Source of the DNA: Trematomus loennbergii
Lineage: Eukaryota > Chordata > Actinopteri > Perciformes > Nototheniidae
DNA length: 64,000 bases
Assembly: GCA_012861695.1 (NCBI GenBank)
Contig: JAAOOA010000100.1
Span: 593,001-657,000, forward strand
Reading direction: 5' to 3'
Position numbers and translations under genes: made by a program. Below are positions 35,936-46,278 of the stretch, piece after piece. Positions within the stretch are counted from its first letter, which is position 1. Each line of letters opens with the position of its first letter. The notes beneath the pieces are model-generated. The model was not told the origin of the DNA. It ran no database searches and saw only the letters and a list, made by a program, of their open reading frames with translations.

Positions 35936-36527
35936 GCTGATGTTGAGATGGAGGTTGTTATCCTGGCAGCAAGATGTCAGGTTTTCGACCTCCTCTCTGT
36001 ACGCCGTCTCGTCGTCGTCTGTGATCTGGCCGATGACGGTCGTGTCATCAGCAAACTTCACGATGGTGTTGGAGCTGTGTGTGGCCACGCAGTCGTGAGT
36101 GAACAGGGAGTAGAGGAGAGGGCTGAGCACGCAGCCTTGAGGGGCACCGGTGTTGAGAATCAGGGTGGAGGATGTGATGTTTTCCACCCGCACTGCCTGG
36201 GGTCTGCCCGTCAGGAAGTTCAGGATGCAGTCACAGAGGGCGCTGTTGAGCCCGAGCTCTCTGAGCTTGATGGCCAGCTTGGAGGGCATAATGGTATTGA
36301 AGGCTGAACTGTAGTCAATGAACAGCATTCTCACATATTCCTCTGGTCCAGGTGTGAGAGGGCAGTGTGGATGGTGAGGGCTATGGCGTCGTCTGTGGAC
36401 CTGTTTGCTCTGTAGGCAAACTGCAGGGGGTCCAGAGATTCAGGGAGGGAGGAGGTGATGAATGATTTGACTAACCGCTCAAAGCACTTCATTATGATGG
36501 AGGTGAGTGCTACTGGGCGGTAGTCGT
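35927..36527 (-). mobile_element. Second copy of the same LINE, inverted fragment
   Basis: The minus strand repeats the reverse transcriptase of the previous element, from [20 protein letters not shown] to HLNISKTK, here with the APQGCVLSP block intact. It lacks a 3' end and abuts the tail of the first copy head-on, suggesting rearrangement rather than a simple insertion. Confidence 0.75.
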
Positions 36528-36745
36528 TGTCCCTCCACCTGGTCCTAGGTACAGATATAATCCCTCCACCTGGTCCTTGGTACAGATATAATCCCTCCAC
36601 CTGGTCCTTGGTACAGATATAATCCCTCCACCTGGTCCTAGGTACAGATATAATCCCTCCACCTGGTCCTAGGTACAGATATAATCCCTCCACCTGGTCC
36701 TGGGTAGAGATATAATCCCTCCACCTCGTCCTAGGTCTGCCCCTC
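36523..36745. repeat. 31-bp minisatellite, about 7 units
   Basis: Units of CCTCCACCTGGTCCTAGGTA plus CAGATATAATC. The flanking minus-strand peptide [17 protein letters not shown] is a common fish LINE end, so the array seems to have grown from a LINE fragment. Confidence 0.85.
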
Positions 36746-36794
36746 GGTCTCCTCCCAGCTGGACGCGCCTGGAACACCTAGAGACGCCCACGTG

Positions 36795-37245
36795 GCATCC
36801 TTACAAGGTGGCATTCTTACCAGGTGACATCCTTACAAGGTGGCATTTTTACCAAGTGGCATCCTTACCAGGTGGTATCCTTACCAGGTGGCATCCTTGC
36901 AAGGTGGCATTCTTACCAGGTGGCATCCTTACAAGGTGGCATTCTTACCAGGTGGTATACTTACCAGGTGGCATCCTTACCAGGTGGCATCCTTACCATC
37001 CTTACCAGGTGGCATCCTTACCATCCTTACCATCCTTACCAGGTGGCATCCTTACCATCCTTACAAGGTGGGATCTTTACCAGGTGGCATCCTTACCATC
37101 CTAACCATCCTTACCATCCTAACCATCCTTACCAGGTGGCATCCTTACCAGGTAGCACCCTTACCAGGTAGCATCCTTACCAGGTGGCATCCTTACCAGG
37201 TGGCATCCTTACCAGGTGCATCGTTACCAGGCGGCATCCTTACAC
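36795..37245. repeat. ~16-bp minisatellite (CCTTACCAGGTGGCAT)
   Basis: About 28 units, with variants CCTTACAAGGTGGCAT and short CCTTACCAT units. Long open frames on the + strand here come from the repeat only. Confidence 0.9.
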
Positions 37246-37633
37246 AGTACACAGTACTTAATACAGTACTTGAGTAAATGTACTTAGTAACTGTTTATTA
37301 ATTCAATATTCTGAGAAAACAAAACCGACTTTCTTACTCTTTGAGTTGGATTGTGAATTGATGGATTTTGAGAGAGATTCCAATATTTACCTTTTTGATG
37401 TTCTTTTATACAGATATTGGTTGTGTGGATATCTTCTTATCTTTGAATTTAAAGTGGTTCAATGTGTTGGGACTTACTTTACCTTTGACTTAACATATAG
37501 ACAACAATATCCAAATCGCAGGACATTTGTTGAAGGCAGAATATCCGTTAACATCTCGGAGTGGAGCTGCAGAGATTATTCTACAGAGTGTGTGAAAACC
37601 AGCACAAACCGTTTCCTTTCTCTGGTGTTTCAG
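37246..37633 (+). other. Region upstream of the PYD/OB/CARD gene
   Basis: An open frame runs from 37346 into the PYD exon, but a strong pyrimidine tract and TTTCAG acceptor at 37620-37633 suggest it is intron or 5'UTR. A TACTTGAGTAAATGTACTTAG word at 37266 is a scrap of the MITE family seen at 59.5-60.3 kb. No TATA box was identified with confidence. Confidence 0.4.
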
Positions 37634-37931
37634 ATGTCGAATATCTCAGAGGAAGAGTGGAAGAGAGATCTGACCAGCATCCTGGAGGATCTGTCTTCAG
37701 CACAGTACATACAAATGAAGGAATGTTTGAGGGGTTTCCCTCAGGATCTGAAGGACGGCCAGTCCAGAGAAGAGATGCCTGGGAAGATCATTGAGTTCTA
37801 TGGGAAAGAAAAGTCTATCCTCGAGATGGAGAGAGTGATGGAACAGATACCTAGGATGGACGATCGGACCCAGAATCTGCTGAAACCCTACGTTCAGAAA
37901 GTGAGGAGCAAACAGGAGAAACAGCAGCATG
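37634..37931 (+). CDS. PYD exon 4 (divergent)
   Basis: 99 residues starting MSNISEEEWKRDLTSILEDL, with the pyrin core MPGKIIEFYGKEKSILEMER and MEQIPRMDD. It is clearly diverged from the near-identical PYD1-3 set, so it is an older paralogue. Acceptor GTTTCAG lies directly before ATG; the donor is GTGAGG and phase 1 goes out. Confidence 0.85.
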
Positions 37932-40900
37932 GTGAGGAATTCCACAAACAGAATTCATCCCACGCCTCTGTTCAGTTAAGCATGCTCAATAACACTATAA
38001 TAACACAATAACACTACTCAAGTGTTGGATTATACTCCAAAGATGTGTTTCAAAGCCAAGTTCTTTAAAAAAGTACTACCATGATGTTGTGACCATTGGA
38101 TATAGCGAGCACAAGATGAACATTATTAACTCTACTGTAAACCATTTACTTTAAATAAGCGATCTGTCCAATCCAAATGATCCAGAGTCCAATACATCTT
38201 CCAAATCAACCAAACATGTATCAGAATCAGTCCAAAGAGAGTACCGATATGGCCGCTTTCTGGTTAAAACTGACATATTTGATCCTGAAAATGTCAGAAA
38301 TGGACTCAGTATCTTCAATAACCCCCAAAAACTGTCCAAATCAGCCAAGCCATTTTTTAGATATTGTATGCATATGCTAGTAAATGCAACTTGTGCTAAT
38401 TGTGCAACATCTGCAGGTTAGCATCCGGCAAACCAGCTGAGGACACCACAGACTGTGGATTCTTTCAAAAAAGGCCTAAAAAGCATCTTTTTAGACTACC
38501 CTTTAACTGGATTTTTAAAACCCCCACATTTTGCCATGCCGGCATAAATGTTACTGCTTTTATTCTGTTGTTCAGACGATGAATCATGTTCAGCTGAGTA
38601 AATCATGTTTTAAATGTTCCAGAGAAGAAGAGGAGACGAAGAAGGAGCCGGAGGAAGGAACCAGTCCTGCAGCAGGTAGGTGAAGTGTTGGTAGATTTGA
38701 CCTCACTTTAAACACATTGAGCTCCCAGGGCCAATCACATCAAGTGCATCGTCTGTTGTTTAAAACCTTAGGTTCAGTTCTGTTAGCGCTGCCGGTGGGC
38801 TCGGTGTCTTAACGAGACATATTTTAAGCTGAAAGTCTGATTGATCACGAGACCCTGAGTGATGTTTGTTTCTCCTGTTAAAGATCAGCTGGAGGGAAGC
38901 CAACCTGTCAAGGTAAGAGTTGGAGAGGAAGAGGTTTGAGACGTGGTGGCACCTGTCGGCCACCGCAGTTACCCAACTCACAACATTCATCATTAAAGAG
39001 TCACGGCCGTAAAACCTTTGTGTGATATAAAGTAAACATATTTCTTCTTGCCCTATTAGAAACTGAAGACTCGTGACTCCCAGGATGGAAAAGCTCCATG
39101 GGTAAATGCTTATTTCTTATTTATCACTTACAGCTTTCAGACATTTACTGTCTCAAAGCTGAGTTCATTGAGAGAGAGAGTTCATTGAGAGAGAGAGTTA
39201 ATTGAGATGCTTTTCTTTTCTTTGTGTGCAGAGGAAATCCATCTTTGATCTAAAATCCAGTGGAATTCTTAAGATGGAAGCCATTGTTGGGAAAGTTGTT
39301 AAAAAATCCGAGCTGCTCAAATCCAAGATAAAGACGTTTTTTTTTTTTCTGGGCGTCGCCGACGAGACGGCCAGCGTCAAACTGATGGTGTACGGAAAAG
39401 ATCACCATCGACGAATCAAAGAGGGGAGCTCCTACATCTTCAGGGATCTAATAATAGATGGAAAATATGTGAAGGTTAACGCATCGAGCAAAGTGTCAGA
39501 AACAACACCTGTCATCGTCCCGGAGGAGTTCGAGAGAGAAGCTGAGAGACTGGTTTATCCTGAGAGTCCACTTACCTCCATTAAAGAGATCAAATCATCT
39601 CGTCCCCAGACACACGTGAGCGTCAAAGGAACCGTCACCCAGGTGAGTTCAAACTGCAGACCTACTTCATGCACTGGAGCCTGGTTAGGTTGGTAATGCA
39701 TTCAACAAATGTGTCTTTTAGATTTTTTAAATGCCTTTTCAAGATCTTATAAACCTATTTATTGACGGATAACTAAAGATAAACTAATGGACCTGTCATT
39801 GGTATGATATTTATCAAACAAAGGCAGTTTGTTTTTAAATTTTGTGAAATAGAATTTTTGGGCTTTCTCTGCTGCTTTTTTTCAGATTGATCCCGTCCAC
39901 AAAGTGAAGGTGGAACACAAGGAGAAGAAGACGAATCAGCAAAAGTTCAAACTGAAACAGGAAGCTGAGGAAATCAGCGTCACCCTGTGGGACGAGGCCA
40001 CCAAGCAGAGCAAAGACCTTTCAGTCGGAGACGTCCTTCTTCTTAACAACATGAAGCCCAATGAGTACTTTGGGAAAGTGTCTCTCAACTCAACTAAGTT
40101 CACCAAAATCACCAAGGTACCTGCAGCCTCCAGTCAGACATGTTTAACCTGTTAAGCCCGAGAGACCCCGGTACCGGGGCACTGCCGCAACATCTTGCAG
40201 GAAACAGTGTCTGAGGGCATGTTCATTTAATAAACTATGAATGTTTTATATCCATGTAACGGGAAGAAACTCATCTAACTGATCATTTTTATTTTATTTT
40301 TCAAAAGAAAACCCACAATGCTAACACTGAGCCTCTGAATTAGCAACGAGCGAAAAATGCTAACAGATTACTGCACCAAAAATCACTCACAAAACCTTAT
40401 TATTTATCTTTTCTCCACATCCATGACATCGATTCACATCGTGAGGTGACACAGAATCGATGGGTACCCTCATTATCACTGAGTTATACAAAATCGCGAA
40501 GTTATAAGCAAAAACAGACATCAAAACATTTGACGCCCACCTTTTTGTTTCACAATGAGTGTGTGTGGGGGACTCCCCCTTCGATTCTATTGGCTCTAAT
40601 GGTCAGAAAGAGGTGTCAACCATCAAAATCGACCAATGGGTTCCAGAGATATGGGAAAAAAACATTTCCACCCAAATCACCTCAGAGGTGGAGTGTTTTT
40701 TGCTAAATCTCTCTAAAAAGGTCAAATGTCACTTGTTTTGCATCAATCTTGATACAGGGTACTTATTATATGTTGTACTTTGGATTCCTAAAGCTTTTAG
40801 TCTACTAACCCATCATCCAAGGGTAGTTTTCACTATAAGTAAAAAATAATTGTTGGATCTGTGTTCAATCTGAATTTTCTTTAAAATAAAAAACATCTAT

Positions 40901-43199
40901 ATTGATTCTGACTTTTCTACATCCAACTCACAGGTTTATCATTACTTTGAGAAAAAAGATTATTAATTTAACCCTTTTAGAAGGGAAGATATGGTCATTT
41001 GTTCTGGGAATGTCATTTTCGAGCCTGAGACCTGAAAAACAGGCTCAGGGCTTAACAGGTTAATCTGTGATGACAGCTTTCCTCAAAATGTCAAATTCTG
41101 ACTTTTTCCTCAAAATGTAATTTTTTTCTCAGAATCTCCAAAGTTTGACTTTTTCCTCAAAATCACAAAATTATGACTTTTTCTTCAAAATTCTGACTGT
41201 GATAATAAAAATACAATAAAATAAGTAATGATCCCTGTCGATAAAATAAAGGACGACATAAGACAAAATGAATAAGTAAGAAAATAAGAATAATAATGAT
41301 TTGAAATCAAATGAAAAGGTGATGTTGCTGATACAAAGCCAACCTGAAAAGAGCTGTTGTTTAAACTGATATTTCCTGGCGGCTTGTTCCACAGAAGACA
41401 TCATATTGAAGCTAAATAGCCCCCAAAATAAAATGTTCCTCACCTTAATCTGAAGACTTTATTTGATGTTTTCTCACGTCCTGAACATTGACCGTTAACG
41501 TGTCTTCATGCAGGTTCAAAGTGTCGGCATCCGGAAAGTGACTCACAAGATTAGAGGGATCAAGGAAGCCACGCTGAAGGAGACTCAACTGGAGGTGGAT
41601 TTAGACACGAAGCTGCACATGCTCGTCGTGGCGTCTCGACTTCTGGCGAACACGCTCGACTTCCAGCTGAAGAAAGGATTTGGTGATGATCTCCTTGAAA
41701 GAATACCGCTCTCAGTGGAGGCTGAAATACAAGGAAACAGAATCATCAAAATGGAGGTGTTGTTTAAACTGATATTTCCACAGAAGACATCATATGGAAG
41801 CTAAATAGCCCCCAAAATAAAATGTTCCTCACCTTAATCTGAAGACTTTATTTGATGTTTTCTCACGTCCTGAACATTGACCGTTAACGTGTCTTCATGC
41901 AGGTCTTCAACGCCGTGCAGCAGCCACTCAGAGACATCAAGGACGAGCTGGAGAAACCCCGGGAGAAAAACCAAGGTCAGAAATAACAAGAAAAAATAAA
42001 TACATCCTATATAAATAAATCCTGGTCAGCTCAGAGGGGGGCGAGTCCTTCTCGAAACGTTTTAAATAATTCTTTAACTTATTTCGTAGCAGTACGAAAT
42101 GAAACAGAATCAGAAGAAGTCGCTGGTGGCAGACGCAAAATAAGTTTGATGCAAAATAACTTATAAGACAGAAAACAGAACCAGACAAACATTGCATTTT
42201 GTATTTGATATACTATATAAGAATAATAATGTTTCATGATATTATAGATAGATACTTTATGGATCAACATTTGGGAAATTCTTTCGTTACAGAAGCAGCA
42301 GTGTGTTCAGACATTAAATAATACATACTTAAAAGGTGGAATAGAGAATTAACAATAAAAAATAAAATGAAAAATACAAATATTATATCAAATATAAACA
42401 ATATTTACCTGTCCTTTCAAAGGTATCGCGTGAATCAAACATCAACACTTCTTTTGTCTCTTCTTTGGTCCATTGTAAAGTGCTTGAATGTGATACACGT
42501 AAAACAATGACAATGCTAATCTTAATGTAATATGTGGAAAGTGTTCCTCAAATATACTTTTATTTAAAAAACTACTAATTAAGAATGACTAATAAGTATT
42601 TTTTCCTTTGGTTTTCCTTTAGAGGATATACTAAGACATCAGCTGATCCACCATGTGACCGATGTGGAATCAGTTTTGGATGAGCTATTTACCAAGGGGG
42701 TGATTCATCAGGAAAGTTATGATCAAATCTGCACTCTCCCGACCTCGGAGGAGAAGATGAAGGAGCTCTTGGATGGTCATCTAAAATTTGAAGAAGACAA
42801 AGACATCTTATACAACATTGTTGAGAAATGGATACCATTAGCTCAGGATCCAAGGTTGGTCTTTTATTGCCATTAAGATATATAAACAAACACGTTGAAA
42901 AGAAAATAACAAGACAATAAAATAGGAAAGGCTTTTTTTGCAAATTGCTGTCTAAAACAGTCCTTTGAACGATTTCTGTTCAAATGTGTTGCACTGGCAT
43001 ATCTGCTTTGATCTGTGAGGCTAATTAATATATAAAAAACATTGAATTATTAAACAATTTGTATGTTTTTTTAAGCCCAGCAAGGACCATGTGAAGTTAT
43101 CCGTTGAAAGTTATCCTTTACCATTTCAGATTGGATTCGCAGTCAGAGAGTGTTGACAAACTCAGCAGCAGAGGATATCAAAAGGTTGTCAAAGCAGAG
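37634..43199 (+). CDS. PYD - basic NLS - tandem OB (HIN-like) - CARD gene
   Basis: Ten exons fit in phase: 37634-37931, 38623-38679, 38884-38912, 39060-39101, 39232-39642, 39886-40116, 41514-41756, 41903-41975, 42623-42854, 43130-43199; together 1686 bp, 562 codons without a stop. Domains in order: PYD (about 1-99), basic stretch KKRRRRRSRRK (about 101-111), OB-like 1 and 2 (about 150-360), a conserved extension (about 360-440), a PYD-tail piece, then a CARD (about 466-540). PYD and CARD are death-fold adaptor domains and OB pairs of this layout bind nucleic acid in mammalian PYHIN proteins. A nucleic-acid-sensing inflammasome-type role is inferred, not shown. The 3' end is uncertain: after 43199 a GTGAGT donor invites another exon, but read-through meets TAA at 43215-43217. 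A first PYD chain from 27382 may join upstream. Confidence 0.7.
38435..38515 (+). mobile_element. L2-like LINE ORF2 scrap in intron
   Basis: One frame reads TVDSFKKGLKSIFLDYPLTG, like the C-terminal SFKKGLKTHLF motif of L2-type LINEs. It is a short intronic relic. Confidence 0.35.
38623..38912 (+). CDS. Basic NLS-like exon plus small linker exon
   Basis: Exon 38623-38679 in phase 1 reads EKKRRRRRSRRKEPVLQQV, with nine Arg/Lys in eleven residues, typical of a nuclear localisation or nucleic-acid-contact patch. The donor at 38680 (GTGAAG) keeps the frame into exon 38884-38912 (DQLEGSQPVK). An alternative donor four bases earlier (38676) would shift the next exon to ISWREANLS and break phase with 39060, so 38680 is preferred. 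Confidence 0.65.
39060..39101 (+). CDS. Linker exon KLKTRDSQDGKAPW
   Basis: A 42-bp phase 0-0 exon between CCCTATTAG and GTAAAT, joining the basic patch to the OB region. Confidence 0.6.
39232..39642 (+). CDS. OB-fold-like exon 1 (HIN-like)
   Basis: 137 residues from RKSIFDLKSSGILKMEAIVG, with alternating beta-type runs (ASVKLMVYG, SSYIFRDLIIDGKYVKVN). The stretch SSKVSETTPVIVPEEFEREA followed by a THVSVKGTVTQ strand matches, by eye, the linker between the two OB folds of HIN domains, and the second OB begins in this exon. A run of T encodes FFFF at about 39335-39348 and would be prone to slippage. The HIN relation is from pattern recognition and needs a profile search. Confidence 0.6.
39886..40116 (+). 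CDS. OB-fold-like exon 2
   Basis: 77 residues from IDPVHKVKVEHKEKKTNQQK, with EEISVTLWDEATKQSKDLSV and GDVLLLNNMKPNEYFGKVSL. The W-D-E-A / GD-hydrophobic order is the classic second half of RPA-type OB folds. Phase 0-0. A partial copy is at 49646-49761. Confidence 0.65.
40148..41059. mobile_element. TTAA-flanked piggyBac-like MITE, copy 3 (intronic)
   Basis: Inserted in the intron after the second OB exon at TTAA (40144-40147 and 41060-41063). Ends CCTGTTAAGCCC are matching inverted repeats. The duplicated intron at 49782-49785 keeps the empty TTAA, giving a second empty/filled pair. The body is more diverged from copies 1 and 2. Confidence 0.85.
41514..41756 (+). CDS. Third conserved exon (VQSVGIRKV...)
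   Basis: 81 residues, phase 0-0, with basic beta-type sequence VQSVGIRKVTHKIRGIKEAT and an amphipathic end LLERIPLSVEAEIQGNRIIK. It could complete the OB region or form a separate small domain; it is not recognised. The lone copy at 4943 ends with a stop instead of this donor. Confidence 0.6.
41903..41975 (+). CDS. PYD-tail exon behind a duplicated splice acceptor
   Basis: A 73-bp exon reading VFNAVQQPLRDIKDELEKPR and EKNQ: only the last ~24 residues of a PYD (compare PYD1 and PYD5). Its upstream flank, about 41776-41902 including TCTTCATGCAG, is a copy of the flank of the 41514 exon, while its downstream intron to about 42125 matches the intron after PYD5. So it is a recombination product. 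Phase 0 in and 1 out keep the frame into the CARD exon. Confidence 0.55.
42623..42854 (+). CDS. CARD exon
   Basis: 77 residues with the CARD pattern of fish ASC-, caspase- and NLR-associated CARDs: ILRHQLIHHVTDVESVLDEL, then FTKGVIHQESYDQI, LPTSEEKMKELLDG and a final ILYNIVEKWIPLAQ helix. CARDs recruit caspases or other CARD adaptors. Acceptor TTTTCCTTTAG, donor GTTGGT; phase 1 in and 2 out. This is the only CARD in the window. Confidence 0.85.
43130..43199 (+). CDS. Post-CARD exon
   Basis: A 70-bp exon, phase 2-0, reading RLDSQSESVDKLSSRGYQKV and VKAE. Acceptor ACCATTTCAG, donor GTGAGT. If the donor is not used, translation ends five codons later at TAA (43215-43217). Confidence 0.55.
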
Positions 43200-43219
43200 G
43201 TGAGTAAAGCTGTCTAAAT

Positions 43220-44139
43220 CAGTGGTTCTCAACTGGTCAGGCCTCGGGACCCACTTTTTACTTGGTCAATAGATCGCGACCCAACATTTTGAAGCACTCA
43301 AATCTATTCAACAAAAAATCGTGCTGTAATATATACACTTTTGAGCATACAATATTAATAAAAGTGAAGTACAGTGCATATATCCCTTATATCCCTTCAC
43401 AGAACTAAAGTATGCTTTTAAAAAAGGTTTAATGAGATGATGGAATCAAAGCTGAACTATATAAAAAGGCACACATGCTGAAAACCCAACCCCAGCAGGG
43501 GGTCTGGGGGGATTCTCCCCCAGGAGATTTTTAGAAATACTAACATACTACGCATTCTGGTACACTCTGAGAAGAAAATAAATAAATCTATTACTACCCG
43601 ACATATTAATAATATTTTATTTTATTTTTATTGTTAGTTTTTCACTTTGTTCTGACATCTTGCTGCGAGAAGAGTAAAGAGGAGATAGTCTGTGTGACTT
43701 ACTTTAAATTGTGGGTAAGGGTAGATAGCTCCCATTGTTCTGTGACCTGTCAATCATCAAACCGGGGGTCATATTTCATTATGTGTTCATTTTTATCTGA
43801 AGTTGTACCCATGGATGTATAAAGATGTACAATCTTGATTCTGATTGGCCAGAAGACTTGAAAAAACATCAGCAAAGATATTTTATTGAGAAGATGATCG
43901 TGACAGAAGTTTTCAAAACCGTTTATGGTCTCCGGTACTTCCAGTCCAACGCCGACTGCATGCACAGCGTTAGAAAATCGGGCCTTCAAAATAAAAGTTT
44001 GACTTTGTCCCCCAAAAAAAAAAGAAATAATTCCAATTTTTTTTTTTTCAATTTTTTTCTTCACTCACACATCCGCGACCCACTCGAAATGGGTCCGCGA
44101 CCCACTTTTGGGTCGCGACCCACCAGTTGAGAACCATTG
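43220..44139. mobile_element. hAT-type MITE (CAGTGGTTCTCAACTGG ends)
   Basis: A 920-bp element with CAGTGGTTCTCAACTGG and its near-complement CCAGTTGAGAACCATTG, flanked by GTCTAAAT (43212-43219 and 44140-44147). The ends and 8-bp duplication are typical of a widespread hAT MITE family. It landed about 20 bp after the last exon donor of the gene. Confidence 0.9.
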
Positions 44140-44324
44140 GTCTAAATCATCCTCATTGACCTCTGGATTGGGTAGTTTTAGTCTCAGCAAATCCTCTTGA
44201 AGACTTATTAATTGATTATTACATTCAAAATTCAATATTTAAAACATAAATATTTGAAGTTCTTTTAATCCAAATGTAACACTAAGCAGTTAATCACTTG
44301 TTAGTTGTTTTTAATTGTCCTTAA

Positions 44325-45105
44325 CAGAGATGGAGTACTCGAGTCGGACTCAAGTGCCGATTTTCGGGACTCGTGACTCGACTCGGACTCGCGCACTGAT
44401 TGACGCGACTCGGACTTGGACTCGTGAATTCTGGCGTACGCTGACTTGGACTTGGACTCGGACTCGTGATTTTTTTCCCCCAGATGACTCGGACTCGACT
44501 TGTACATTGATGCTCCGACTTGGACTCGGACTCGAGCAAGTTTTCTCTGGAGTCTGATGTCCTCTATCCTGGCGTGTGCACCTGCGAGGCGAGTTCACGT
44601 ACTGGGCCCCGCTATTCCAGTCTAAAGATGTCTAGAGACACACCCCGCATCGTGCTGTATGCTTTCACACATTCTGCTTCCACATTGGAAAAGAGCAGCG
44701 CAAAATGCTCGTTATGTGGAAAAAAGATTGAAGAGAAGGCTCCGTAACACATTACTCTAAACATCGAGTTCAGACATATAGACTGAACACTAACATCAGA
44801 GTAACGTGATCTAATCAATAAATAAAGATTCAGCCGATAACACGAAAGCACGTGGCTACTTAACATGCAGAATGACTTCATTTGCATGCTAAGTAGCCAT
44901 GTGCTTTCTGGGGCTAAATCTTTATCAGTAAACCGATTTAACTTTAGACTTGTGACTCTGACTTGGACTCGGACTCGAACACAGGTAATGATGACTCGGA
45001 CTCGACTCGGACACTCCTTGGGTGACTCGGACTTGGACTCGGACTCGAAGAGGGTGACTCGAGAGTGACTTGGACTCGTGAATTGGTGACTTGACTACAA
45101 CACTG
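44325..45105. mobile_element. GACTCGGACTTGGACTCG-rich hAT-like element, copy 1
   Basis: 781 bp flanked by GTCCTTAA / GTTCTTAA, an 8-bp duplication with one change. Ends CAGAGATGGAGT and, reverse complemented, CAGTGTTGTAGT. Both ends are built of 6-bp GACTCG/GACTTG words; the middle holds a hairpin (about 44844-44908). Open frames of Asp-Ser or Ser-Pro repeats come from the hexamers. Confidence 0.8.
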
Positions 45106-45500
45106 GTTCTTAACACAAGTTACAGTGAATCTACAGTAAATCATCCTTTTAACATATTTCACACAATTAAAATAAAGATGCCGACCGTAGTTCAAGTACC
45201 TGAGGTTCACTGGATTACACTCAAAGCTGCCATCTTCCCTTTACAAGCTTCAAACATGTATTTATCGTGTGATTTTGGAAATAAAAGTTTCATATTCTGA
45301 AGCCAAGATTTGTTTATTTAAAATCAAACAAAAAACCCGAAGCCCGAAAAACTAGTTTTATACGCAAATCCACGTTTATTTTGAAATGAGCCGTTGCGAC
45401 TTCCGACTGATTTCGATACAGCGGGTCACATATATCATTATTATTATTATTATATTTATCATTTTCAGTGCGTTAAACTTTTTTAAATGTATTTGTTTAG

Positions 45501-45561
45501 CCGCGACGAGCCAACAAACTGACTCAGGAGCAGCGACCAAGAACGAAGAAACCTGCAGCTG
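45501..45561 (+). pseudogene. Decayed linker exon
   Basis: Matches the 8155/25545 linker exons between TTTGTTTAG and GTAACA, followed by (AC)n at 45563-45601. It is 61 bp rather than a multiple of three, so the usual phase 1-1 frame is broken. Confidence 0.5.
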
Positions 45562-45603
45562 GTAACACACACACACACAACACAAATACACACACACACA
45601 CAC

Positions 45604-46274
45604 CCAGTGCAAACACGCTAAGGTCTCATTCAAACCTAATAGTCATCTCTGGTGCGCACCAGACTACAGTTTGTTCCATTGTTACATTTTTCAGAAGGTT
45701 CGGTTTGCGTTCACACGGGCAAAACTCAAACGGACTGTAAACTTTAAACACAAGTTGTGTGCACATTTACTACGCCACTGAACATACTTACATTTAAATG
45801 TGTACTGCTTCGCTTCAGCCATTTTCCGCAACGAAGGATTCTGTCCTCGGTAGAATTCCAAGGATCCTGGACATTGGAAAAAGGATGCTACGTCATCGAA
45901 TCCCGCCGAAGGACTGTTCCAGGATGGAAATAACTGAGGGGGCTGTTAAAAAATGTGAGGGGGCGATTTTCTTTTCACAACAACGAAAAATACTGGCAAT
46001 GAAATGACACACCGAGCTTTTTTCCTTCTCACTGCTCTACAATCTCTTTGCTTCTTTATTTGTATTCCGGATTGACCCCTCTCGTTCTGTTCTTTTCCTC
46101 TGATCTTTATTAACAGATATTACATTATTAGATGGCTGCACTTTGGTTAACAGACTAACATTGATTTCCTCAATTTATAAATTGACAGGCTCTGTAATTA
46201 TACCATAACCTTTTCTCCTCTATCCCTTAACTCGTCTTCCTATACAGATTTACTAACCTCTAGTCAGGTCAGGA
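45604..46274. other. Non-coding, MITE-like scraps
   Basis: No gene is seen. TTCGGTTTGCGTTCACACGG near 45702 resembles an internal part of common fish MITEs. Confidence 0.35.
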
Positions 46275-46278
46275 TTAA

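Noticed and set aside
36808..37277. Open frames of GGILTRWH-type repeats
   Set aside because: Translations of the 16-bp minisatellite in all frames, with no start context or splice signals.
37346..37633. 96-codon N-terminal extension of PYD4
   Set aside because: Open by chance: a strong acceptor ends it and there is no similarity to any PYD-protein N-terminus.
44315..45210. Asp-Ser / Ser-Pro repeat proteins
   Set aside because: They arise from GACTCG hexamers at the ends of a hAT-like element; the same holds at 56466-57966.
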